Shown here one piece after another: positions 8,765 through 17,493 of a DNA stretch of 36,583 nucleotides. Each line of letters begins with the position of its first letter. The stretch's first letter is position 1. Origin of the DNA: an uncultured Desulfuromonadales bacterium (GTDB lineage: Bacteria; Desulfobacterota; Desulfuromonadia; Geobacterales; Pseudopelobacteraceae); NCBI GenBank assembly GCA_903868145.1, contig CAIPTY010000020.1:1-36583 (forward strand), written 5' to 3'. Made by a program: the position numbers and the translations under genes. The notes under the pieces were generated by a model. The model was not told where the DNA came from and did no database searches. It saw only the letters and a program-made list of their open reading frames with translations.

Positions 8765-11700
8765 TTAATCAGAAAAGCAACGGAATAGGTTAATCCACAT
8801 TCTCACTTCAGCATCATGAAAATTGAGCAACCCTTCCAAGGCTATTCTCAAAATATGTGGCGGAACACAGTTCAGTAAAGGACTCACGGACTCTATAATT
8901 TCATATTGCTGTGGGCGGGAAGGAACATTGGAGTGGCTTCTGTGATGAAACATGAGTTTGATGGCACGAGCAAATATCCGGCGGCTCTTTTCATCAGGAT
9001 CGCCTCCAACACTCCAGTATAAAAGGGAGAAAAACATGAGGACAGAAGGTGAGTGACTACCAATAGCGTCACTATCCCATGTTGCTTTATCCAAGCTTTC
9101 CATGCACTGAGGACATATTTGCAATAGTTTTTCTCTCACTGCGCCATCAGTCAAATCACTCACCCACTCGGACAGCAACCTGACAACTTGCTGATCTAGG
9201 TTTCCATAATATTCGCCTTGAGCATAGCGCGGCAACAGATACTCAATTTGTTCAAGCGTCAAGCCTTTTTCAAGACGAAGCAATTCATAAAAATAATGCA
9301 ATTTCCAACTCAGATCATCTCGTTCAATAGCTTGGAACAGCGCAGATACATATTCGCTTTTTGCTGATGCATCCAGGCGAGTCAAAGCATATTGAGAAAG
9401 CATGGAAACTGATTTTAGCCGATTTAAGGATGGTGAGTTTTGGCGGTCTGGAGGCTCAAAATAACTTATAAAAGAGAGAGCATAATCTGCTTTTATTTTT
9501 AGGTTACAACAAAAAGCTAAAACTCCAGCCATGAGACAGCCATTGTTTCCCTTTGCCGCAAGTTCATCCAGAAGCTGCTGGGTAATCTCATGCTCCAATA
9601 AAGCCCTGGTAATCAACGTTTCAATGTCAGACTTTAACCATTCCGATTCTCTGGCAGCATCAAGTAATTCATCTCGTAATACCAGAGATGTTTGTGATGA
9701 GAGCCCACCTTGCTTAAGAAGATCCTTTGGCAATGAATTGTGTCTATCTCTAGTGTTGAATTCAGTGGGTATCTCACCTATCCGCCGCAGCAGTGAACAA
9801 GACGCCGATTGATACGTCGAATGCCCAACGCACGCGATTTCCTTAAGTTTATCTTTGTCTAGACCAACAAACTCATCCGCCAATATAGCTAACCAATGGT
9901 AGTGGTTTGTCCATCGATGTTTTTGAATCCGCTCATCATCAAGCAGGTTGAGGGCGGCATTGCCGATACTTTTGCCATACGCAGTGTTTTTTTGACCAAG
10001 CCAGAAAAGATCGAGTCCAAAATCATCCTCTCTGTGGGACATCAACTTATGGTCAGAGCAGAACAAGTCCCACAAGAGTTCGTCCCATGAAACCTTGAAC
10101 CCGTCATCAGAACCAATCATATGAAGAAGAAGCTTCGGAAAGTCCTGAAGAGATGTTTTGTTGCGAATGAGAACGATTTCCGTGAACAGATTGGTTTCAC
10201 TGTTGAGTTGATCAATAAGATCAGCAAGAGATATACACCATCCGATTTTATCATTTATTGTTGCAACAAAGCATTTCGCCTGCTGCTCTTGTGAAAGGTC
10301 TTTTTTATGGAATTTCAACAAGCTTTCAGCAATAGGTTTACAGTCTGATAATTGCCTGCTCTCAAGCTCGTTAATAAGTATATTTCGTGCAAAACCAGAT
10401 TTTACCCCATACTCAGATGATTCTATGGATTCTAGGAGTTGCTGAATTTGCCAATCGTTTGAGCATAACAAATCATGTTTTTCACTTTCTGACAGAGAAA
10501 TACCATGCCTTAATAGTAAGGCCAAACCGAAGCTTTTTGCTTTAGGTCTAAGCGTATTAAGAGCCGACTTCAAGGATTCCAGAACGGAAGGCCCAAAATT
10601 GAGGGTTACAAGAAACTTTTCCCATTCCCCATAATCGGAGCGATAGCTGTGTCCCACAAAAGAAATGGCAGTGATCAATGCTAATCCTTCATCACCTGGG
10701 CAGCTAACAATTAAAATCATTGCTGCGGCATGTCTTACAGTAGGATCGTAATGATTCAGTGCATCACGTAAGGTTTTTCGATAATTTTGCCCATTCTGAC
10801 CTGTTAGGAGTGTTTGCAATGCCAAACGAATATCAGGATATCTTGGGAGATTATATGGTCCAATCGCATCAATACAACCGACGAGTAAATCAGGACCATT
10901 ATCCAAACCAGCGTTAAGTGCCTCCAGCAGAATACGCCAACTTCCTGATCTAGCCCCCATTGTGCGATCTCTATTACCGAAGAGACACGATACCCAGTTA
11001 AGCTCGGTATCTTTTACTTGGGATATAAGTATACGCATGGCAATTTCTGCTTTATTGCCTATTCCTCCCGTATCCAGAACTTTTGAAAGTGCATCACCAA
11101 GAAGGTAAAAACTATCTTCCCCTTGTGCTAATAATTCCAAAGCAGCCGATGCTGCAATTCCCTGATCTAGGTCTGTCAGGCACCAGCGCAGAAAAAAACG
11201 CCATCGATCTTTGCCAATCCGAGTTTGACAATCGGCAAGTACTTCGGCGAACTGCTGTTCCTCCGTCTGCAATGACCATTTGGCTGACAATAACGCTTTC
11301 AGGATGGATGCAGGCGGCTCTTTTTCCCGGTTAAGATCAAGCCACAGAAGGGTCCTTTCTTTGCCCGGTTTCCGTTCAAGTATGGAGTTGACAATATCGT
11401 GGGATCCAGCACTGAATGCATGAACCAATTCCTCTTTTGCCCAACGATAAAAATGTGTGTTGTCAAGTTGCCCGGCGACTAGCCAGAGATATTGAGTCTG
11501 TTCAAATGCATCAGGCACGAGATATGCTAAACATTCAAGGAATCCATGAGTCCCAGAAGGGCTTGTCACCAGCACCGGAAGGACCAACGAAGTCAATCGT
11601 TGTCGCTGAACCGGAGTCAATAGCGGTTTTACCAATAGTGCCCAACTACCGTACAAGCTTCCTATAAAGGCTGAACCGGAATTTGTTGGTGGCATACGTG

Positions 11701-14296
11701 GATCAAGGTACTCAGAATAAAGCCAATCAAAACCTTTTTCGCCAGCAAGCACCAAGGTACTGGCTATAGCCTGAGTTGAAGCTGCGCGTTCCTCTTCGAG
11801 ATACCATAGTGGCCGTCGTTTTAGCAGTAGGAACAGGTCAACCAACCGCTGTGCGAAGATGTTGTCGTGTAATTCACCGCACACATAACATGATGGCGTA
11901 ATGCCTCTACGCTCTTTCATCCATATTGTAATACACCCACTGAACCAATCGCGAGTATCATCCAGACAATTCATGCGCCTGATCATGGTGCCAGCAAATG
12001 AGACCACTCGCCAAAGCTCAATCTTAGGTGCCTCTATTGAGAGGTTTTTATGGAGTTTTTCTGCAAGGTATACTCCTGCTGAAATTTGCGCCAATGGTTG
12101 ATAGACAAAGTATATCTGCTCTTTGCCGACAATAATCCCTGCATCTTCGAGAAAGGCAAAAAATTGTTTAACAATCAGATCCGCATGTAAACTTTTGCCT
12201 TCAGGTATATATTGTTTAATTGCAGCTGTTGCTTCAATTCGGGAGAGATTACCTTTATCAAGGACCTGGAAGGCTAATTCCCCCACGATGATCGCCCTGC
12301 ATTCGGCAGTTGGAAAAGCTTCTTCTAATTCGCCTAGTGGCGCAGATTTAATATCAGTTTCAGCCCAACTACCAAGGCGTTGTAATAAAAGGTCATACAG
12401 AAGATCGCCAAGAGTACGTTCCTTCAGAGTAGAAGATTCAATTGTCAATGATGGATAAAGCAAACGTATTGCTAGGGGAGTATTGGCTATAGCGCTTAAT
12501 GGCGGGTTGTTCTCCAGAACTAATTTGGCATTGTAAGCAATTTTAATAGCTTCAGGCTCTTCAACTCCCTGGGCAAGGGCTTCATTCTTAAACAATGTCT
12601 CCTTCTGCGCAGAATCGACTTGCAAAACCTGACAGACCTGCCACCGCTCAAAATTTACCCCTGTCATTTCGGAAAAACGAGATGACAGAACCACTGTAAC
12701 GCGGCTGTATACTTCCGGAAGATTTGCGAGCAGTCGCAGCAAATGGACTGCCGATTTTTTGTCTATTTCATCCAACCCATCAGCGAGCAACAACAATTCA
12801 TATCCATCATCCAGAATCCGCTTAAACGACCATTGTTCACCGGTATTCAGGTCATTAGCCATAAAGCTGTCAATCTTGGTGAATAATGCATCAGCACCAT
12901 CATTTGCTGCGACGTCAAGACGTGCGGCAGGAATAAAAAGTGGCAAACAGTTTGGAATCTGATCACCTATTTTTTTTGCAAGCTTTGCCAACAGCGTGCT
13001 CTTGCCTGCCCCAAGGTCACCAAATAGGAGGGTAAGACGAGACCTGAAAACCGCCTCATCAAGTGTTACAATGGATAACTTTGGTTTGTCCAGGGATTGG
13101 GTTTGGGAAAAGGGATTCGTGTCAGACTCAGATTCAGGCTTCAACGCGACCTGAAGAGATATTTGTTCGGGTAAACTGCCGTGGGGTTTGATCTGACGGG
13201 ATTTATTGATAATGACTTCGGCAGCATAATTAACCGCCCTTTCTCTAATAAGCTCTAGTGGCGTATCAGATAGTGGTGTGACGTTAGATGTACTTTTTGC
13301 ATTAATTGGCACTCCGCCTGAGGGCCATTGGTAATGATTTGATGCTGAACTCTTGTTCCAAGGAGATCCGGTATCGGCAGAATCAAATTCGAGTGAACGC
13401 AACTCGAATCCTGTTTGAGAAAGCCGGATTAAATTGACATTGTTTGGATAGTTAGCGTTTACATTTGTAGCTCCAGCCCTAACTACCCAGCAATGAGCTT
13501 TCATTAAATCAGGGGCATCCAGCGCATTTTCATGACTATGCCCATATAATGCCAGATGAGAACGCTTCCATAGATAGCTTAAGGCAGGAGGTCTGGTGCC
13601 ACCACGGTCTTCAGATTCCAGTGGGTGAAAAAATTTATCAGTACCATGATGCATTAAGGCAATAGAAATTTTGTCTGTGACTTTAGTGTCTGCACTGACC
13701 AGTTGATTATTACTTTCTAGATAGCGCAGAATTTCGTAACCGAGCCAGAGCTTACCTTGTTCGTTTTGTTCCCAAGAAAACCAGGCTGTATTGCAGGCTA
13801 TGAACTGGATACCATCAATTTCCCTGTTCCCAACAAGGTAAGAATCTGTATCACCGAGTTTGTAAGGAGGGATACTGAGTTTTTGACAGAACTCTGAGAA
13901 GCTTTTAAATCTCTCCTGTAGTGAGTTTGATATGTTGGCCTTTAGCAAATTGTCTGCTTTATCAGGTGTAACTGGTACAAGATCAAGACAAATATTCGTA
14001 TCTCTAACACAATCATGATTTCCGGGCACAAGAAGAAATCTGGAAATATCAATATTAAGTTCATGGGAAAGCTGTTTTAGCCACTCTGCAGCATCGTTAA
14101 ATCCTTCAGACTGACCTTTATCAGTAACATCTCCAGTAACGCAAACAAGAGTAGGACGCCATTCGGGTTCTATTGCTTTTAAACGGATTAGCAATCCATC
14201 AAATAACAACTTACGGTTTGCATGCGCCTGCTCATCACATTTCGCAGAGAAATGCAGGTCACTGATATGGAGGATTACTTTTAGATTTAGTGTCAT
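8765..14296 (-). CDS. Metallophosphoesterase-NACHT/STAND NTPase with long helical-repeat C-terminus
   Basis: 1843 residues in one frame. Residues 1-300 are a calcineurin-like phosphoesterase with every metal motif visible: D13-x-H15, GDVTD (55-59), GNHD (92-95), MHH (about 215) and GHSH (about 250). A Ser/Pro-rich linker leads to a NACHT/STAND ATPase: Walker A GDLGAGKST (about 425-433) and Walker B LLLADGLDEID (about 498-508) with the following SSRFS sensor-like segment. Roughly 700-1843 is alpha-helical with HEAT-like units (for example TVRHAAAMILIV). This is the plan of bacterial STAND defence proteins: N-terminal effector, ATPase switch, C-terminal sensor. Phosphoesterase as the effector is uncommon among those I know. 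It lies 49 bases after hsdS and just before a nuclease gene. Antiphage function is inferred. Confidence 0.85.
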   Translation of the reverse strand: MTLNLKVILHISDLHFSAKCDEQAHANRKLLFDGLLIRLKAIEPEWRPTLVCVTGDVTDKGQSEGFNDAAEWLKQLSHELNIDISRFLLVPGNHDCVRDTNICLDLVPVTPDKADNLLKANISNSLQERFKSFSEFCQKLSIPPYKLGDTDSYLVGNREIDGIQFIACNTAWFSWEQNEQGKLWLGYEILRYLESNNQLVSADTKVTDKISIALMHHGTDKFFHPLESEDRGGTRPPALSYLWKRSHLALYGHSHENALDAPDLMKAHCWVVRAGATNVNANYPNNVNLIRLSQTGFELRSLEFDSADTGSPWNKSSASNHYQWPSGGVPINAKSTSNVTPLSDTPLELIRERAVNYAAEVIINKSRQIKPHGSLPEQISLQVALKPESESDTNPFSQTQSLDKPKLSIVTLDEAVFRSRLTLLFGDLGAGKSTLLAKLAKKIGDQIPNCLPLFIPAARLDVAANDGADALFTKIDSFMANDLNTGEQWSFKRILDDGYELLLLADGLDEIDKKSAVHLLRLLANLPEVYSRVTVVLSSRFSEMTGVNFERWQVCQVLQVDSAQKETLFKNEALAQGVEEPEAIKIAYNAKLVLENNPPLSAIANTPLAIRLLYPSLTIESSTLKERTLGDLLYDLLLQRLGSWAETDIKSAPLGELEEAFPTAECRAIIVGELAFQVLDKGNLSRIEATAAIKQYIPEGKSLHADLIVKQFFAFLEDAGIIVGKEQIYFVYQPLAQISAGVYLAEKLHKNLSIEAPKIELWRVVSFAGTMIRRMNCLDDTRDWFSGCITIWMKERRGITPSCYVCGELHDNIFAQRLVDLFLLLKRRPLWYLEEERAASTQAIASTLVLAGEKGFDWLYSEYLDPRMPPTNSGSAFIGSLYGSWALLVKPLLTPVQRQRLTSLVLPVLVTSPSGTHGFLECLAYLVPDAFEQTQYLWLVAGQLDNTHFYRWAKEELVHAFSAGSHDIVNSILERKPGKERTLLWLDLNREKEPPASILKALLSAKWSLQTEEQQFAEVLADCQTRIGKDRWRFFLRWCLTDLDQGIAASAALELLAQGEDSFYLLGDALSKVLDTGGIGNKAEIAMRILISQVKDTELNWVSCLFGNRDRTMGARSGSWRILLEALNAGLDNGPDLLVGCIDAIGPYNLPRYPDIRLALQTLLTGQNGQNYRKTLRDALNHYDPTVRHAAAMILIVSCPGDEGLALITAISFVGHSYRSDYGEWEKFLVTLNFGPSVLESLKSALNTLRPKAKSFGLALLLRHGISLSESEKHDLLCSNDWQIQQLLESIESSEYGVKSGFARNILINELESRQLSDCKPIAESLLKFHKKDLSQEQQAKCFVATINDKIGWCISLADLIDQLNSETNLFTEIVLIRNKTSLQDFPKLLLHMIGSDDGFKVSWDELLWDLFCSDHKLMSHREDDFGLDLFWLGQKNTAYGKSIGNAALNLLDDERIQKHRWTNHYHWLAILADEFVGLDKDKLKEIACVGHSTYQSASCSLLRRIGEIPTEFNTRDRHNSLPKDLLKQGGLSSQTSLVLRDELLDAARESEWLKSDIETLITRALLEHEITQQLLDELAAKGNNGCLMAGVLAFCCNLKIKADYALSFISYFEPPDRQNSPSLNRLKSVSMLSQYALTRLDASAKSEYVSALFQAIERDDLSWKLHYFYELLRLEKGLTLEQIEYLLPRYAQGEYYGNLDQQVVRLLSEWVSDLTDGAVREKLLQICPQCMESLDKATWDSDAIGSHSPSVLMFFSLLYWSVGGDPDEKSRRIFARAIKLMFHHRSHSNVPSRPQQYEIIESVSPLLNCVPPHILRIALEGLLNFHDAEVRMWINLFRCFSD

Positions 14297-14345
14297 ACTT
14301 AGCCTGTCTACCTTATAAAAATTGTTATCAAAATTAATTCAATTG

Positions 14346-15502
14346 TTACACTTCTTGTGACACTATCTCTCCGCAGAATGCCTTGTCCAGAATCGACGGC
14401 AGCATAGCATCTAGTTCGGCGGCAGTTTCGGCTTGGAGACGCTTAATAGATTCTATTTTATCAAGGATTCCTACCGCCTCATTTTGTTGTGCCACGCTGG
14501 GAACAGGTATTTCGATATTCAGGAATTGCTCCGGCCTTGTCCGTTCACGACGGGCACCAACACCGCGCGTTGCATCTTTTAGTCGACTCCAAAACCATTC
14601 AGTTTTTACGAGGGCTGCGAAATATGATGGGGTAGCTTCTGAAGCTACGAAACGAAACGTCCGATATTCTGGTGAGACAAAATAACCCGCAAGGCTCTTT
14701 CCGCAAACAGCTACGGCCCCTTCCCATGCTTTGACCTGACTCATGACCAAGGCACCCTCATAAAGCCTGTTGTATGCCCGATAGGTCGTATCCATGCCAC
14801 TTGTGGCCGGTTTTGCGAAGAGTCCGCCACCAAATCCTCTTACACCAACCTGCGGGTATGAGCCAGTCGGTATGATTTGAGCGGAATCTTCTTCAAGACA
14901 AAGAATATCACTCAGTTTCTTAATTTTTGAGCCTGAAAGATTTGTGTGAAGGCTGGTGATAAACGCCTCCGCCTCCGCCATTGCCTGCTGCCTGAGCCCT
15001 CGTGCCTCCTCGATCTTCGCCGCCAGTTCCTCAATACGCGACACGATGCGCCGTTGCTCGGCCAGCGGCGGGAGTGGGATAGTATATCCGAAAACATCAT
15101 TAGGCCGGATTGCGGCATAATTTGTCGAACCTTGCGCCGCCACCTGATCACGGAATACCGAAGTGCGGCTGTAGAAATCAAGAAAACGACTGTCAAGCTT
15201 TGTGCCATCTATCACAAACAGGAAATAATGGCTGCTCACGATGGAGCCGTTCAATTCATCCGGCACAATTCCGAAGCCGCCCACCTTGGCATCTATTTCA
15301 GCAACCAGGAATTCTCCAGTCTTGCAAACCTGCTGTTTCTTGGTCTTGATTTCCGCGCCAGTAACCGCATCACGCAGTACAAGCCCTGGGCATGAAGCTT
15401 CACACGACACCGTTTGTATTTCTCCAAATCGTTGATCTGGATAAACTCCTTACGATGGGTCAACACTTCCCCCAATGTCACCAACGGCCATGCAGCACTC
15501 AT
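14346..15502 (-). pseudogene. hsdS: Type I restriction specificity subunit HsdS, frameshifted
   Basis: Two overlapping frames make one HsdS of about 385 residues. The first (from ATG 15502) begins SAAWPLVTLGEVLTHRKEF and runs to HAQG; the protein then continues in the next frame with VLRDAVTGAEIKTKKQQV to the stop at 14346. The change falls at about 15383-15389 in a GGGC stretch, where a single missing base (GGGG to GGG) would explain it. Downstream parts are normal: two target-recognition halves, each followed by conserved helices (PPLAEQRRIVSRIEELAAK and PSVAQQNEAVGILDKIE). HsdS chooses the DNA site for HsdM and HsdR. The start overlaps the hsdM stop by four bases. The frameshift may be real (inactive system, or phase change) or a sequencing error. 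Confidence 0.85.
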
Positions 15503-17043
15503 TGTTTCACTCCTGCCAGAACCTGCCGTATCTCACCCATAATCTCCAATATCCGCTGCTCTTTCCTGACAATATCCTCCACCAGCTGCTCCGGCGGCAG
15601 ATGTTCGAAATCAACTTTGCCGGTGGGATTCTTGATGTCCAGGTTGTAGCCGTTCTCAATGATCCGCTCTGCCGGCACGCGCCAGGCGTGCTCGTTCTCC
15701 TCCCTGTTGTTCCACCATGACAGGCAATCGGCAAATTCCTCGAACTGGACTGGCTGGGTTTTGGTGTAGTTCTTCCGGCCTTCCGGCAACGGCTGTTCAT
15801 AGTACCAGACCTCTTTGGTCGGCCCAGAGCGGTCGAAGAAAAGTAGGTTGGTGGGGATACCGGTATACGGGGCAAAAACGCCGTTGGGCAGACGCACTAT
15901 GGTATGCAGGTTGAAATCCTTGATCAGCCGTTCCTTAATTCGTCCACAGATGCCGTCACCGAAGAGCATGCCATTGGGGACGACCACTCCGGCCCGGCCA
16001 GGTTTTTGCTGGCGCTTGAGCTTGCGCATAATCATCTGGAGAAAGAGAAGCGTCGTCTCCGAGGTCTGCATCTCGGCGGGGAAGTTGTTGAGAATCCCTT
16101 TCTCTTCCTCACCGCCAAATGGGGGATTAGTCAGGATGACATCCACCCGGTCTCGGTCCCCGATCTCGTTCAGGGGGAAACGGAGAGAGTTGTCCGGATC
16201 GATTCTTGGAAATTCCAGCCCATGCAGCAGCAGGTTCATCTGCACCAACAGGTAAGGAAGCGGCTTGGCCTCGCCTCCGTAGATACTGCTCCCCTGGAGC
16301 GTCTTGCGGTCCTGGACCGTCTTGCACTGCTTTTCCAGGTGATTGTACGCCTCCACCAGAAAACCACCAGTTCCGCAGGCGGGATCAAGGATGGTTTCAC
16401 CCAATTTGGGATTGAGGACATCGACCATGAAGCGGACCACCGGGCGAGGGGTATAAAATTCTCCCGCATCACCGGCTGCATCGCGCATCTCCTTGAGCAT
16501 GGATTCGTAGAGGTGACTCAGAGTGTGAATTTCGTCGGACGAAGTGAAGTGAATGCCGTTTACCTTGTTGATCACGTCCCGCAGCAGGTAGCCGTTGATC
16601 ATCCGGTTGATGGTGCCTTTGAATACCGTGGCGATGACATCCCGCCGATCGCCGCCATTGATTCCCTGGAGACCGCGCAGATAGGCGAACAGCCCGGCAC
16701 CTCTTGTGCCATCAGGGCGGACAGCTTCATCGTTATTAACAAAAGCAATCAATTCATCACCAGTAATGCCGTCTTCCCGTGCGGCCCAGTCGCGCCAGCG
16801 ATACGGTGCCTCAATTGCCGGTCGGAACTTCTCACCGGAAAGAATCGCTTCTTCCTCCCGAATTCGCTCCATGTCATCGAGGAATTTGAGGAACATGATC
16901 CAGGTAAGTACGGGGAGCCGGTCGATGTCTCCGGAGAGCCCCTTGTCCTTGCGCATGATGTCGCGGGATGATTTGACGATTGAGCCAAGTTGTTGGGCGG
17001 TAGTCTGGATGATTGGGGACTTACGCTGCATTGAATGCACCAT
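15499..17043 (-). CDS. hsdM: Type I restriction-modification N6-adenine methyltransferase HsdM
   Basis: 514 residues. The N-terminal helical HsdM domain (TWIMFLKFLDDMER) is followed by the methylase fold with SAM motif I DPACGTGGFL and catalytic motif IV NPPFGG. It methylates adenine at the site chosen by HsdS and protects host DNA from HsdR. The first codons (MVHSMQRKSP) are shared with the RhuM remnant at 22649 because the 421-bp repeat runs over the start; ATG 17031 is an alternative start. No good ribosome site precedes ATG 17043; the heptamer repeats occupy that space. The end overlaps hsdS (ATGA). Confidence 0.93.
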   Translation of the reverse strand: MVHSMQRKSPIIQTTAQQLGSIVKSSRDIMRKDKGLSGDIDRLPVLTWIMFLKFLDDMERIREEEAILSGEKFRPAIEAPYRWRDWAAREDGITGDELIAFVNNDEAVRPDGTRGAGLFAYLRGLQGINGGDRRDVIATVFKGTINRMINGYLLRDVINKVNGIHFTSSDEIHTLSHLYESMLKEMRDAAGDAGEFYTPRPVVRFMVDVLNPKLGETILDPACGTGGFLVEAYNHLEKQCKTVQDRKTLQGSSIYGGEAKPLPYLLVQMNLLLHGLEFPRIDPDNSLRFPLNEIGDRDRVDVILTNPPFGGEEEKGILNNFPAEMQTSETTLLFLQMIMRKLKRQQKPGRAGVVVPNGMLFGDGICGRIKERLIKDFNLHTIVRLPNGVFAPYTGIPTNLLFFDRSGPTKEVWYYEQPLPEGRKNYTKTQPVQFEEFADCLSWWNNREENEHAWRVPAERIIENGYNLDIKNPTGKVDFEHLPPEQLVEDIVRKEQRILEIMGEIRQVLAGVKQ

Positions 17044-17427
17044 GAAATGTAGAATGTAGAATGCAGAATGTAGAAAAAATCATTTAGGACCTCGTTGATT
17101 GTTGATGCGTGCGTTACGAAGTATCGTGGTCAATATTGACACCAATTCGTAAGCCTCAGTCTGAAGCGGATCAATTGTTTCGTTTGTTGCGATGTCTGTT
17201 GCTCTGAAAAGCCGTAACCAGTAGAGAGTTTCACGGGCTTCCTTGAGAGAAATGGAACATTTTGCGATAAAGTCTGGTTTGGTCTGACCGGCATGCGCCT
17301 CTTCCAAATTTGCGGCAATTGAGGTGCCAGAACGGAGGAGCTGACCAGCCAGCGTCCGGGCTGTCGCGTCACGCTGCATAAGATCACGGTGAAGCCGGAC
17401 AATTCGACAGGCAAACTCAAACGCCCG
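17007..17427. repeat. 421-bp direct repeat, copy A
   Basis: This segment is nearly identical to 22613-23033 in the same orientation. It begins at a shared GGATGATT and ends at ACGCCCG. By eye I count roughly 17 substitutions and no indels. It holds the first codons of hsdM, a TGTAGAA-type repeat cluster and most of a four-helix-bundle gene. With copy B it brackets the AAA/TPR-STAND insertion. Confidence 0.9.
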
Positions 17428-17493
17428 TTCCCATTCAAGAAGGGGAGTGATCTGTAGCTCACTTTGTTTGCTTTCGCCCGGTCTTTCGCACAC
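17080..17493 (-). CDS. Four-helix bundle (S23/IVP-type) protein, copy A, altered N-terminus
   Basis: The common core starts FEFACRIVRLHRDLMQRD and ends ARINNQRGPK, the small helical family related to proteins encoded in 23S rRNA intervening sequences and to Avd of diversity-generating retroelements. Copy A matches copy B (22686-23072) almost fully, but upstream of the core it runs into the 3' end of the TPR-STAND gene. The native start was replaced; GTG 17493 is a guess and overlaps the TPR gene by 35 bases. An open frame continues to ATG 17553. Such genes are often found between type I restriction genes; the function is unknown. Confidence 0.65.
   Translation of the reverse strand: MCERPGESKQSELQITPLLEWERAFEFACRIVRLHRDLMQRDATARTLAGQLLRSGTSIAANLEEAHAGQTKPDFIAKCSISLKEARETLYWLRLFRATDIATNETIDPLQTEAYELVSILTTILRNARINNQRGPK

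Noticed and set aside
15904-16971. A 355-codon plus-strand ORF
   Set aside because: Antisense to hsdM, whose DPACGTGG and NPPF motifs are plain.
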